DNA from: Pseudomonadota bacterium
GTDB taxonomy: Bacteria > Pseudomonadota > Alphaproteobacteria > Sphingomonadales > Sphingomonadaceae
DNA: 26,526 bases
Assembly (NCBI GenBank): GCA_023426225.1
Contig: JAFABD010000153.1
Span: forward strand, 1-26,526
Reading direction: 5' to 3'
Below the pieces are notes generated by a model that searched no databases, was not told where the DNA came from, and was given only the letters and a program-made list of their open reading frames with translations. The stretch's first letter is position 1; the number at the start of each line of letters is the position of its first letter. The translations under genes were made by a program, and so were the position numbers. This document shows, in pieces, positions 15,589 through 22,773 of this stretch.

Positions 15589-15903
15589 TCAACGCCGAGG
15601 CCGGCGCCCCGCCTTCTCGGCCTGTTCGCCGGCATCAATGAACGGCGACGTCGCATTTGCCTTAGGATCATAATAGCGGTCGATTCGGTTGCGGATCCGC
15701 GACTGGACGCGATTGGCGATCCGTGTCTCGAGCCGCGCCATCGGCTCCACCTTCGCCGCGTTCTGATCGCGTGTCATGCGCTGTCCGGCCTGACCGACGG
15801 CAGACTCGGCGACCTTGCCCGATTTCTGATCCTGTTCCTGTGCATGCGCCGGGCGAACGCAGAACAGTCCGAGCGCAAAAAGGACCAATAAAGCACGTGA
15901 CAT
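15589..15903 (-). CDS. Small secreted Arg-rich protein of unknown function
   Basis: A 104-residue protein with a clear signal peptide (MSRALLVLFALGLFCVRPAHA, cleavage expected after Ala21). The mature part contains an amphipathic Arg-rich segment, ARLETRIANRVQSRIRNRID, followed by RYYDPKANATSPF. I associate this motif with small periplasmic proteins found in sphingomonads, from memory and without a search. GGGAAC lies about 6 bp before the ATG at 15903; a start at 15963 would bury the signal peptide. It is divergent from the polymerase gene with a 221-bp gap. The role is unknown; nucleic-acid or anionic-polymer binding is conceivable from its charge. Confidence 0.75.
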   Translation of the reverse strand: MSRALLVLFALGLFCVRPAHAQEQDQKSGKVAESAVGQAGQRMTRDQNAAKVEPMARLETRIANRVQSRIRNRIDRYYDPKANATSPFIDAGEQAEKAGRRPRR

Positions 15904-16124
15904 GACAAGTTCCCGGGACGCACTGGAACGAGGTCTGTAGCCCGCCCCTGGCGGTTCGTGCAATCCGGGCCGGACCGATCAGCCGGCAAGTCACGCCTCC
16001 GATGACGCTCGGCAGCCGTCCGACGGCCCCTCGGGTTCGTCGCGATGCAAGAATATGGGGTTCTCGCGCATTTCGACGCGATTGGTGGTTCCGCCTGAAG
16101 GAAAGATCGCCTAGTCGAAGCGCC

Positions 16125-17516
16125 ATGCAGTCGCTTCGTCGGTCTCTTCCCCGTCTTGGCATCGGCCTGCCGCTTGCGCTTTTGGGGGCACTTCTTGCCA
16201 TTCTGTTGCTTGCAGGCGGTGCGTCGCGCGCCGATGCGCTGGGACAGGCGGTGGTCCGCGGCGCCAGTTGGGCAGCCCTGATCGCGGTGCTGCTGCTCGG
16301 CAATACGCCGACCGCCACGCCCGCACGCCCCGTGCTGTGGCTGCTCGCCGCCTCGATCCTGCTCGTCGCGCTGCAACTCGTCCCGTTGCCGCCGTCGCTG
16401 TGGCAGGCATTGCCCGGACGCGGGCCGCTTGCCGGAGCGGCTGTTGTCGCCGGAATTCCCCAGCCCTGGCGCCCGCTGACGATTGCGCCCTGGGCCACGC
16501 TCAATGCGCTTTCGTCGCTGGTCGTGCCGCTTGCGGTGTTGCTGCTCGCCCGAAAGCTCGGTCCCGAAGATCAGGCACGTCTGCGGGGGCTGCTGCTGGT
16601 GCTGATCGCCTTGTCGGCGCTGATCGGCTTGCTTCAGTTCTCCGGTGCGGGGGTCGAAAACGTGTTCGTCAACTACACTGTTGGCGACGTCAGCGGCACG
16701 ATGGCCAATCGCAACCACTTCGCGCTGCTGATGGCGGTGGGCTGTCTTGTTGCGCCCGTCTGGGCTTTTTCCGCTCATCGCTCGGCACGATGGCGTGCGC
16801 CGTTTGCACTCGCATTGCTACTGCTTTTCCTGTTGGTGATTCTGGCGAGCGGATCGCGCGCCGGCTTGCTGGTGGGCTCGCTGGCGACCGTGATCGGCAT
16901 CTTTTTGGCGCGCCGCGGGCTCAAGCGTGAACTGGCCGGTGCGCCGAAGTGGCTGTTTCCCGCGCTTCTGATTCTGGTCGCGTTGCTCGCGATAGCGGCA
17001 ATCGCGGCATCGGTCCTATTCGGGCGCGCGATCGCAGTCGACCGAGCCTTCGTGCTGGAGGCGGATCAGGAAATGCGTGCGCGCGCGCTGCCTGTCGTGC
17101 TCGACATGGTGCGTTCCTATTTCCCCGCAGGTGCGGGTTTCGGCAGCTTTGATCTGTCGTTCCGGCTCAACGAGCCCTTCGATCTGCTCAAGCCGACCTA
17201 TTTCAATCATGCCCATGATGACTTTCTCGAGCTGTTGATCGACGGCGGTCTGCCGGCGGCGATCTTGGTCGCGGTTGCGATGGGGTGGTGGGCCGTCACG
17301 AGCGTTCGCGCCTGGGCCGGGCGCGCGCGGGAAGGACAAACCCAGCAGCGGCTGGGTTCGGCGATCCTGATGGTCGTGTTCATCGCCAGCGTGTTCGATT
17401 ATCCGGCGCGCACGCCGTTGGTCATGGCGATCCTGGTTCTCGCTGCGATTTGGCTGTGCCCCGGAGAGCAAGGTGCCTCGCGCTCTGCTTTACCTGGCGA
17501 AGACCAGCATCTATAG
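16125..17516 (+). CDS. O-antigen ligase/polymerase family membrane protein (Wzy/WaaL type)
   Basis: A 463-residue inner-membrane protein with about 11-12 hydrophobic segments. The family signature region (Wzy_C) is visible: GDVSGTMANRNHFALLMAVG (about 185-205) and the periplasmic loop before HDDFLELLIDGG (about 364-375). Such proteins polymerise repeat units or ligate polysaccharide to lipid carriers; which of the two cannot be told from sequence alone, but the export lipoprotein and tyrosine-kinase co-polymerase downstream favour a polymerase for exopolysaccharide. The ATG at 16125 begins just before the first helix and has only a weak GAAG upstream; the frame is open back to 16002. The next gene starts 38 bp after its stop. 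Confidence 0.88.
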   Translation: MQSLRRSLPRLGIGLPLALLGALLAILLLAGGASRADALGQAVVRGASWAALIAVLLLGNTPTATPARPVLWLLAASILLVALQLVPLPPSLWQALPGRGPLAGAAVVAGIPQPWRPLTIAPWATLNALSSLVVPLAVLLLARKLGPEDQARLRGLLLVLIALSALIGLLQFSGAGVENVFVNYTVGDVSGTMANRNHFALLMAVGCLVAPVWAFSAHRSARWRAPFALALLLLFLLVILASGSRAGLLVGSLATVIGIFLARRGLKRELAGAPKWLFPALLILVALLAIAAIAASVLFGRAIAVDRAFVLEADQEMRARALPVVLDMVRSYFPAGAGFGSFDLSFRLNEPFDLLKPTYFNHAHDDFLELLIDGGLPAAILVAVAMGWWAVTSVRAWAGRAREGQTQQRLGSAILMVVFIASVFDYPARTPLVMAILVLAAIWLCPGEQGASRSALPGEDQHL

Positions 17517-17554
17517 CCCTGCCTGTTTCCTTCACTCGCGGATATTTCAAGCGA

Positions 17555-18265
17555 ATGCGCAAAATCTGTATCGCTTTACTGCTCGTCCCGCTCCTGGCAG
17601 GATGCGGCGGCAGGTTGCCTCTTAAGTCATCGGCAAGCCTGACCGTCGTCAAGGACAGCACGGCGCTTCCGCCGCCGAGCCGCGAGGACCTGACGGCGGC
17701 AGACCGTCCATCGTTGATCGGCCCGCTCGACACGATCCAGGTCGACGTGTTCAACGTCCCCGAACTCACGCGTGAAATTCAGGTCGATTCGAGCGGGCGG
17801 ATTTCGATGCCGCTGGTCGGCACGATCGACGCACGCGGCAAGACGGCCGAGGAACTGGCCCGCGCGGTCGAGGCTTCGCTGCGCGGGCGTTACGTCCGCA
17901 ACCCCGAGGTGACGATCAACATCAAGAGTTCGGTCAGTCAGGTTGTCACCGTCGACGGGCAGGTCGCCGAACCAGGGCTGTATCCGGTTACCAACCAGAT
18001 GACGCTGATGCGCGTGATTGCCTCGGCCAAGGGGCTTTCCGAATTTGCACGCCAAGAGGACGTGGTCATCCTGCGAACGGTCAACAACCGCAAGATGGCA
18101 GCGCTCTACAACATCGCTGCGATCCGCCGCGGCTTGTACGAAGATCCCGCCATCTATGCGAATGACGTCGTCGTAGTGGGGGACTCGCCGCAGCGTCGCA
18201 TGTTCCGCGACTTTGTCTCCCTGTCTCCATTGCTCGCGTCGCCGCTCGTCGCGATCCTGAAGTAA
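17555..18265 (+). CDS. Polysaccharide export lipoprotein (Wza/GumB type)
   Basis: A 236-residue outer-membrane lipoprotein. The lipobox is LLAGC (Cys18). A Poly_export domain (about 55-130, GPLDTIQVDVFNVPELTRE and PLVGTIDARGKTAEEL) is followed by an SLBB domain (about 130-205, VTVDGQVAEPGLYPV). The length is close to GumB and well short of E. coli Wza, so it probably lacks the C-terminal membrane-spanning helix segment of Wza. It would form the periplasmic/outer-membrane export channel. It sits between the polymerase and the kinase genes, 13 bp before the latter, in one apparent operon. The ATG at 17555 directly precedes the signal peptide; its ribosome site is poor. Confidence 0.92.
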   Translation: MRKICIALLLVPLLAGCGGRLPLKSSASLTVVKDSTALPPPSREDLTAADRPSLIGPLDTIQVDVFNVPELTREIQVDSSGRISMPLVGTIDARGKTAEELARAVEASLRGRYVRNPEVTINIKSSVSQVVTVDGQVAEPGLYPVTNQMTLMRVIASAKGLSEFARQEDVVILRTVNNRKMAALYNIAAIRRGLYEDPAIYANDVVVVGDSPQRRMFRDFVSLSPLLASPLVAILK

Positions 18266-18278
18266 GGCCTGTGCTCGC

Positions 18279-20516
18279 ATGAATATTGTTTCCACAGATA
18301 TCGGCGGCGGACCTTTGCGGGCAATTCCGAATAGCGCCGGAACTGCACAGGTTCCGGCAGAGAGCATGCCCGTGCTGCGCCAGTACATTCGGATCGCGCT
18401 GCGCTGGCGTTATGTGATCATCGGCTTCGTCGTCGCAGCGGTGCTCGCGGGATTGGTCATCACGCTGTTGATGACGCCCAAATATACGGCGAACACGACG
18501 ATCGAGATTGCGCGTGAGTCGAACAAGATCACCGATTTCCAGGGTGTCGAACGCGAGACCAGTGTTGCCGATCAGGAATTCTATCAGACGCAATACGGCC
18601 TGTTGCGCTCACGCTCGCTCTCCGAGCGCATCGCCGTCGCGTTGAAGCTCGTCGACGATCCCAAATTCTACGAACTGTTCCGCTATCGCAGCAAGAAGCC
18701 GGCTTTCCAGTTGGCGAACGGGCGTTATCCCGTGGCGGGGCGCGCTGAACGTCAGCGTGCGGCCGGGGAAATCCTGATCGACCATGTCAGCGTAGAGCCC
18801 ACGCGTCTTTCACGCCTGGTCACGATCGGCTTTACCAGTCCCGATCCGAATTTCTCGGCGCGCGTGACCAACGCCTGGGCCGAAAACTTCATTCAGACCA
18901 ATCTTGAGCGCAAGATCCAGGCGACCTCCTATGGTCGCAACCTGCTGCAGCGCCAGTTGGGGCAGTTGAAGGAGCGGCTCGACGAATCGCAGCGCCAGCT
19001 CGTCAACTACGCGTCGGCAGAGAAGATCATCAACCTGCCGGCGGCGGGCGACAACGGCAAGGGGACCGCGGAGCGCTCGATCGTCGCCGACGATCTCGCC
19101 GCCCTCAACAAGGCGCTCGCGGAGGCGACCGCCGATCGCATTCAGGCAGAGTCGCGTTATCGCGAAGCCGGTGCAGCGGCGAGTTCGACCGAGGCGTTGC
19201 AAAATCAGGCGATCAACGTTCTCCGCCAGAAGCGCGCCGAGCTGACTGCCGAATATCAGCGGATGATGACGCAGTTCGAGCCGGGTTATCCGGCCGCGAA
19301 GGCGCTCAAGTCGCAGATCGACCAGATCGAACGCAGCATTGCGCGTGAAGAGGCGCGTGTCTCCGGTTCGTTCCAGGCCACCTACCGCCAGGCGGTCGAA
19401 CGCGAGAACGCGCTGCGCGCCAAGGTCGAGCAGCTCAAGGCGAGCTATCTCGACCTGCGTCGCCGGAGCATCCAGTACAATATCTACCAGCAGGAGGTGG
19501 ACACCAACCGCGCGCTCTATGACGGGCTGCTCCAGCGCTTCAAGGAGATCGGCGTTGCCGGCGGCGTCGGGATCAACAACATCTCGGTCGTCGATCCGGC
19601 CGATGTCCCGCAAAAGCCGTCGAGCCCGCGCCTGCTGATCAACCTCGCGATTGCGTTGCTGATCGGGCTCGGCCTGGGTGCCGGCGTTGCGTTCGGTCTC
19701 GAGCAGCTCGACGAGGCGATCGAGGATCCGGCCGAGGTCGAGCGCCGGCTCGGCCTGCCGCTCCTGGGGGCCGTGCCCAAGCTCGCGGGCGGCACCCCGC
19801 GCGAGGCGCTGCTCGATCGCAAGTCCGAACTGGTCGATGCCTATCTCGCGGTGCAGACCAACCTCGGCTTCACCACCGATCACGGCGTACCGCGGTCGCT
19901 CGCGATCACGTCGACCCGACCCGCCGAAGGCAAGTCGACCACGTCGCTTGCGCTCGCAACCATGCTCACTCGCGCGCACCGCAAGGTGATCCTGATCGAC
20001 GGCGACATGCGCTCGCCCTCGATCCACCACCTCGGCGGCGTCAGCAACGATCGCGGCCTGAGCAACTTCCTGGCTGGCCAGGACGAGGTCGCACCGCTGA
20101 TCTTCCATATGGACGAGCTCGGCTTTTCGGCGATGGCTGCGGGGCCGCTGCCGCCCAACGCCGCCGAACTGCTGACCGGTGACCGGCTTGAGCTTCTCGT
20201 CGCCAAGTTGCTCGAAACCTACGACCATGTGGTGATCGACTCGCCGCCGGTGATGGGTCTGGCCGACGCGCCGCTGATCGCCAGCCGCGTCGAAGGCGTC
20301 GTCTACGCGGTCGAATCGCACGGCATCCGTTCGGGCCTCGTCAAGACCGCGCTCGGTCGCCTGCTCAGTGCGAATGCGCGCATCCTGGGCGCGGTGCTGA
20401 CCAAGTTCGAATCGCGCAAGGCGCATTACGGCTACGGCTACGGCTATGAATATGGCTATGGCTATGGCTATGGCCGCGATGCCCATGCGCGCGCCAAGGT
20501 TGCGCGGGGCGGCTGA
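18279..20516 (+). CDS. Wzc-type polysaccharide co-polymerase and tyrosine autokinase
   Basis: A 745-residue inner-membrane protein that controls chain length and export. It has an N-terminal Wzz domain with a first helix at about 45-65, a long periplasmic coiled-coil region (about 200-430), a second helix at about 450-468, and a cytoplasmic BY-kinase domain. Kinase motifs are Walker A (Gly551-Lys552-Ser553 in PAEGKSTT), Walker A' (VILIDGDMRSPS) and Walker B (HVVIDSPPV). The tail from 717 to 731 alternates Tyr with Gly or Glu (eight tyrosines), the expected autophosphorylation cluster. It starts 13 bp after the export lipoprotein, and its stop comes 1 bp before the ATG of the next gene. Fusion of co-polymerase and kinase in one chain is usual in proteobacteria. 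Confidence 0.95.
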   Translation: MNIVSTDIGGGPLRAIPNSAGTAQVPAESMPVLRQYIRIALRWRYVIIGFVVAAVLAGLVITLLMTPKYTANTTIEIARESNKITDFQGVERETSVADQEFYQTQYGLLRSRSLSERIAVALKLVDDPKFYELFRYRSKKPAFQLANGRYPVAGRAERQRAAGEILIDHVSVEPTRLSRLVTIGFTSPDPNFSARVTNAWAENFIQTNLERKIQATSYGRNLLQRQLGQLKERLDESQRQLVNYASAEKIINLPAAGDNGKGTAERSIVADDLAALNKALAEATADRIQAESRYREAGAAASSTEALQNQAINVLRQKRAELTAEYQRMMTQFEPGYPAAKALKSQIDQIERSIAREEARVSGSFQATYRQAVERENALRAKVEQLKASYLDLRRRSIQYNIYQQEVDTNRALYDGLLQRFKEIGVAGGVGINNISVVDPADVPQKPSSPRLLINLAIALLIGLGLGAGVAFGLEQLDEAIEDPAEVERRLGLPLLGAVPKLAGGTPREALLDRKSELVDAYLAVQTNLGFTTDHGVPRSLAITSTRPAEGKSTTSLALATMLTRAHRKVILIDGDMRSPSIHHLGGVSNDRGLSNFLAGQDEVAPLIFHMDELGFSAMAAGPLPPNAAELLTGDRLELLVAKLLETYDHVVIDSPPVMGLADAPLIASRVEGVVYAVESHGIRSGLVKTALGRLLSANARILGAVLTKFESRKAHYGYGYGYEYGYGYGYGRDAHARAKVARGG
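20427..20471 (+). repeat. Hexamer repeat encoding the Tyr-Gly tail of the kinase
   Basis: Tandem GGCTAY hexamers, interrupted once by GAATAT, encode eight alternating tyrosines. The run is nearly perfect at nucleotide level in its second half, so slipped-strand changes in copy number would add or remove tyrosines without a frameshift. Confidence 0.85.
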
Positions 20517-20517
20517 C

Positions 20518-21789
20518 ATGGCACGGCGTGGCTCCTCCCGTCGCTCCTCTATCCTGCCGCGGCGAACGCCGGCCGACTGGGCGATGCGCCTCGCGCTTGC
20601 CGGTGGGATGCTCGCGGTGGGATGGGGCGCAGTGACGCACGCGATGGCGCTGGCGGCACTGCGCACCGGCGGTATCGAGCGCGCCTATTCGCTCGCGCCA
20701 TGGGACGGGCGCGTGAAGGGCTTGATGGCCGCGCTCCTGTCGCAGCCTGGCGGACAGGCACGTGACCAGCGCCAAGCGCGGACGCTTGCGGTCGATGCGC
20801 TGCGGATCGATCCGACCGCGATCGGCGCCGTCACCACGCTGGGGCTCGATGCCGCCGCGCATGGCGACGATGCAGGTGCCCGGCGTGCCTTTCTCTATGC
20901 CAACACGCTGTCGCGCCGCGATTTTCGCACGCAACTGTGGATGGTGCAGGATGCGGTCGGGCGCGGCAACATCTCGGAGGCGCTGCGCTATTATGACATC
21001 GCGCTGCGCACCTCACCGGAGGCGCCGGGGCTGATGTTCCCGGTGCTGGCGGGCGCGATCGCCGAGCCCGCCGTCCGGCAGGGATTGATCGCGACGCTGG
21101 CGCGCAAGCCCGGGTGGAGCGAAGCCTTTGTCGATTATGTTGCTGGGAACGGCCCCGATCCGCGCGTCAATGCGGCCTTTCTGAGCGGCGCCCGGCGCGC
21201 GGGCGTCGCCGTGCCCGAAGCCTCCAGCGCCGCGCTGATCCGCACGCTGATCGCCAAGGGGATGCCCGGCGATGCGTGGACCTATTACAGCGCGATCCGG
21301 CCGGGCGCGCGGCGCGACACGTTGCGCAACCCCACTTTCGCCGGAACCAACGACAGTCCGTCGCCCTTCGACTGGGTGCCGAGCAATGACCAAGGCGTGA
21401 GCACCACGCTGGCCGGGACCGCCTCGCGCGGCACCTTTGCCTTTTCGGTCCAGATGGGCTTTGGCGGGCTGTTGCTCGAACAGGCGCAGATGCTGCCGCC
21501 GGGCACCTATCTGCTCGAGGGACAGAGCGACGGGATCGATCAGCCCGCGGCATCGCGCCCCTATTGGGCGCTGGTCTGTGCGGCCGACGGGCGCGAGCTG
21601 GGCCGGGTAGACGTTCCGAACGTCGCCAATCGCGCGGGCGCGTTCCAGGGGCGGCTGACGGTGCCTGCGGGTTGCAGCTTCCAGTCGCTGCGGCTGATGG
21701 CACGCGCAACCGATGCGGCGGCGGGCATTTCGGGCGAGATTACCGAAGTGCGGCTGCGCGCGGTCGGCGCGGCGCCTGCCGCAAAATAG
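20518..21789 (+). CDS. Membrane-anchored TPR-like protein with C-terminal beta-sandwich, exopolysaccharide locus
   Basis: A 423-residue protein. A basic N-terminus precedes one hydrophobic segment (about 24-46), so the bulk is probably periplasmic. Residues about 60-270 are Ala-rich helical pairs resembling TPR repeats, such as ARTLAVDALRIDPTAIGAV and EALRYYDIALRTSPEAPGL. From about 275 the sequence changes to beta-type: NPTFAGTNDSPSPFDWVP, then YLLEGQSDG and GELGR-like and EITEVRLRAV strands, recalling CBM4/9 or galactose-binding jelly-roll folds. It starts 1 bp after the kinase stop. TPR proteins often accompany polymer export machines as scaffolds. I chose ATG 20518 because upstream codons are the kinase tail in another frame. 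Confidence 0.75.
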   Translation: MARRGSSRRSSILPRRTPADWAMRLALAGGMLAVGWGAVTHAMALAALRTGGIERAYSLAPWDGRVKGLMAALLSQPGGQARDQRQARTLAVDALRIDPTAIGAVTTLGLDAAAHGDDAGARRAFLYANTLSRRDFRTQLWMVQDAVGRGNISEALRYYDIALRTSPEAPGLMFPVLAGAIAEPAVRQGLIATLARKPGWSEAFVDYVAGNGPDPRVNAAFLSGARRAGVAVPEASSAALIRTLIAKGMPGDAWTYYSAIRPGARRDTLRNPTFAGTNDSPSPFDWVPSNDQGVSTTLAGTASRGTFAFSVQMGFGGLLLEQAQMLPPGTYLLEGQSDGIDQPAASRPYWALVCAADGRELGRVDVPNVANRAGAFQGRLTVPAGCSFQSLRLMARATDAAAGISGEITEVRLRAVGAAPAAK

Positions 21790-21800
21790 CCGCGCGGACG

Positions 21801-22541
21801 GTGACGGCAACGCTTTCGGGACGGACCGCGCTCGTCACCGGCGCGAGCGGCGGGCTGGGGCGCGAGATCGCGCTGGGGCTCGCCGAGGCGGGAGCGCGGG
21901 TGCTGCTCCATGGGCGCGAGGCCGAGGCGCTGAAACCGATCGCGGCCGCGATCAAGGACGGCGGCGGCGACGCCGAAATACTGCTCTTTGACCTCGCCGA
22001 CGCTACGGAAACCGCGTCCGCGCTCGAGCGGTGCGGGCGGATCGACATCCTGGTCAACAATGCCGGCGCGCGCGATCGGCGACCGGTTGCCGAGCTCGGT
22101 CGCGAGGCGGTGCGGCGCATTCTGGAGGTCAATCTCGTGGCGCCGTTCGATCTGGCGCGGATGCTGGCGCCGCGGATGGGGCCGGGCGGGCGGATCATCA
22201 ACGTGACTTCGATCGCCGGGCAGATCGCGCGGTCGGGGGATGCGGCGTACACGATGGCGAAGGGGGGGCTCGACGCGATGACGCGGGCGCTGGCGGCGGA
22301 GCTGGGGAGCCGCGAGATCACCGTAAACGCCGTCGCACCGGGCTTTTTCGCGACCAGGGCCAATGCCGCGATGGTCGCGGACCCGGAGATTTCCGCGCAT
22401 CTTGCCCGCCGCACCGCGCTGGGGCGGTGGGGGCGGCCGGCGGAGATTGCGGGGGCGGTGCTGTTCTTCGCATCCGACGCCGCGGCCTATGTTACGGGTC
22501 AGGTCCTGGCAGTCGACGGCGGATATCTCGCGCATTTCTGA
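21801..22541 (+). CDS. Short-chain dehydrogenase/reductase (SDR) oxidoreductase
   Basis: A 246-residue NAD(P)-dependent classical SDR. The nucleotide site is TGASGGLG (13-20), followed by NNAG (about 84-87), the catalytic triad Ser137, Tyr150 and Lys154, and the C-terminal end with TGQVLAVDGGYLAHF typical of the family. It resembles gluconate 5-dehydrogenase or 3-oxoacyl-reductase-like members, but substrate cannot be assigned. The start is taken as GTG at 21801, placing the first strand at the usual distance from the N-terminus; no ATG exists nearby in frame. It begins 11 bp after the TPR gene, so it is probably co-transcribed, which might hint at sugar metabolism. It is the last rightward gene before the convergent receptor gene. 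Confidence 0.88.
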   Translation: MTATLSGRTALVTGASGGLGREIALGLAEAGARVLLHGREAEALKPIAAAIKDGGGDAEILLFDLADATETASALERCGRIDILVNNAGARDRRPVAELGREAVRRILEVNLVAPFDLARMLAPRMGPGGRIINVTSIAGQIARSGDAAYTMAKGGLDAMTRALAAELGSREITVNAVAPGFFATRANAAMVADPEISAHLARRTALGRWGRPAEIAGAVLFFASDAAAYVTGQVLAVDGGYLAHF

Positions 22542-22640
22542 ACCCCGGCGTGCGAAACGCCGCAAAAATCGCGCAAAAGACGTCGTTCGCGGGAACGCGA
22601 TGACATTGTAGGAAATCTCGACCGCGCGACGCCGCAACCC

Positions 22641-22680
22641 CGCGATCCGGGCCCCGCGATCCGGGCCTCGCGATCCGGCA
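22641..22680. repeat. 14-bp tandem repeat, nearly three copies
   Basis: The unit CGCGATCCGGGCCY occurs at 22641-22654 and 22655-22668, with a truncated third copy at 22669-22678. It lies in the 232-bp gap between the convergent SDR and receptor genes, which otherwise shows only GC-rich sequence and no convincing terminator. Confidence 0.85.
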
Positions 22681-22773
22681 CCCCGCGCCGCCGCCGCCCC
22701 CCGCCATCGAACGGCCTGTCGAACCGGGGCCGGGCAGCGGGAGAATGCCCCCGCCGCCCGCGCCCCGCCAGGG

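Noticed and set aside
20446..20517. Upstream Met-Ala extension of the TPR-like protein
   Set aside because: The repeated Met-Ala codons are the kinase Tyr-Gly repeats read in another frame; the ATG at 20518 follows the kinase stop.
18810..20666. Leftward 618-codon frame opposite the Wzc-type kinase
   Set aside because: Composition typical of antisense frames here, and the rightward gene has clear Walker motifs.
22545..22560. GGCGT-GCGAA-ACGCC hairpin after the SDR stop considered as a terminator
   Set aside because: A 5-bp stem followed by an A-rich and not a T-rich stretch on the transcribed strand.
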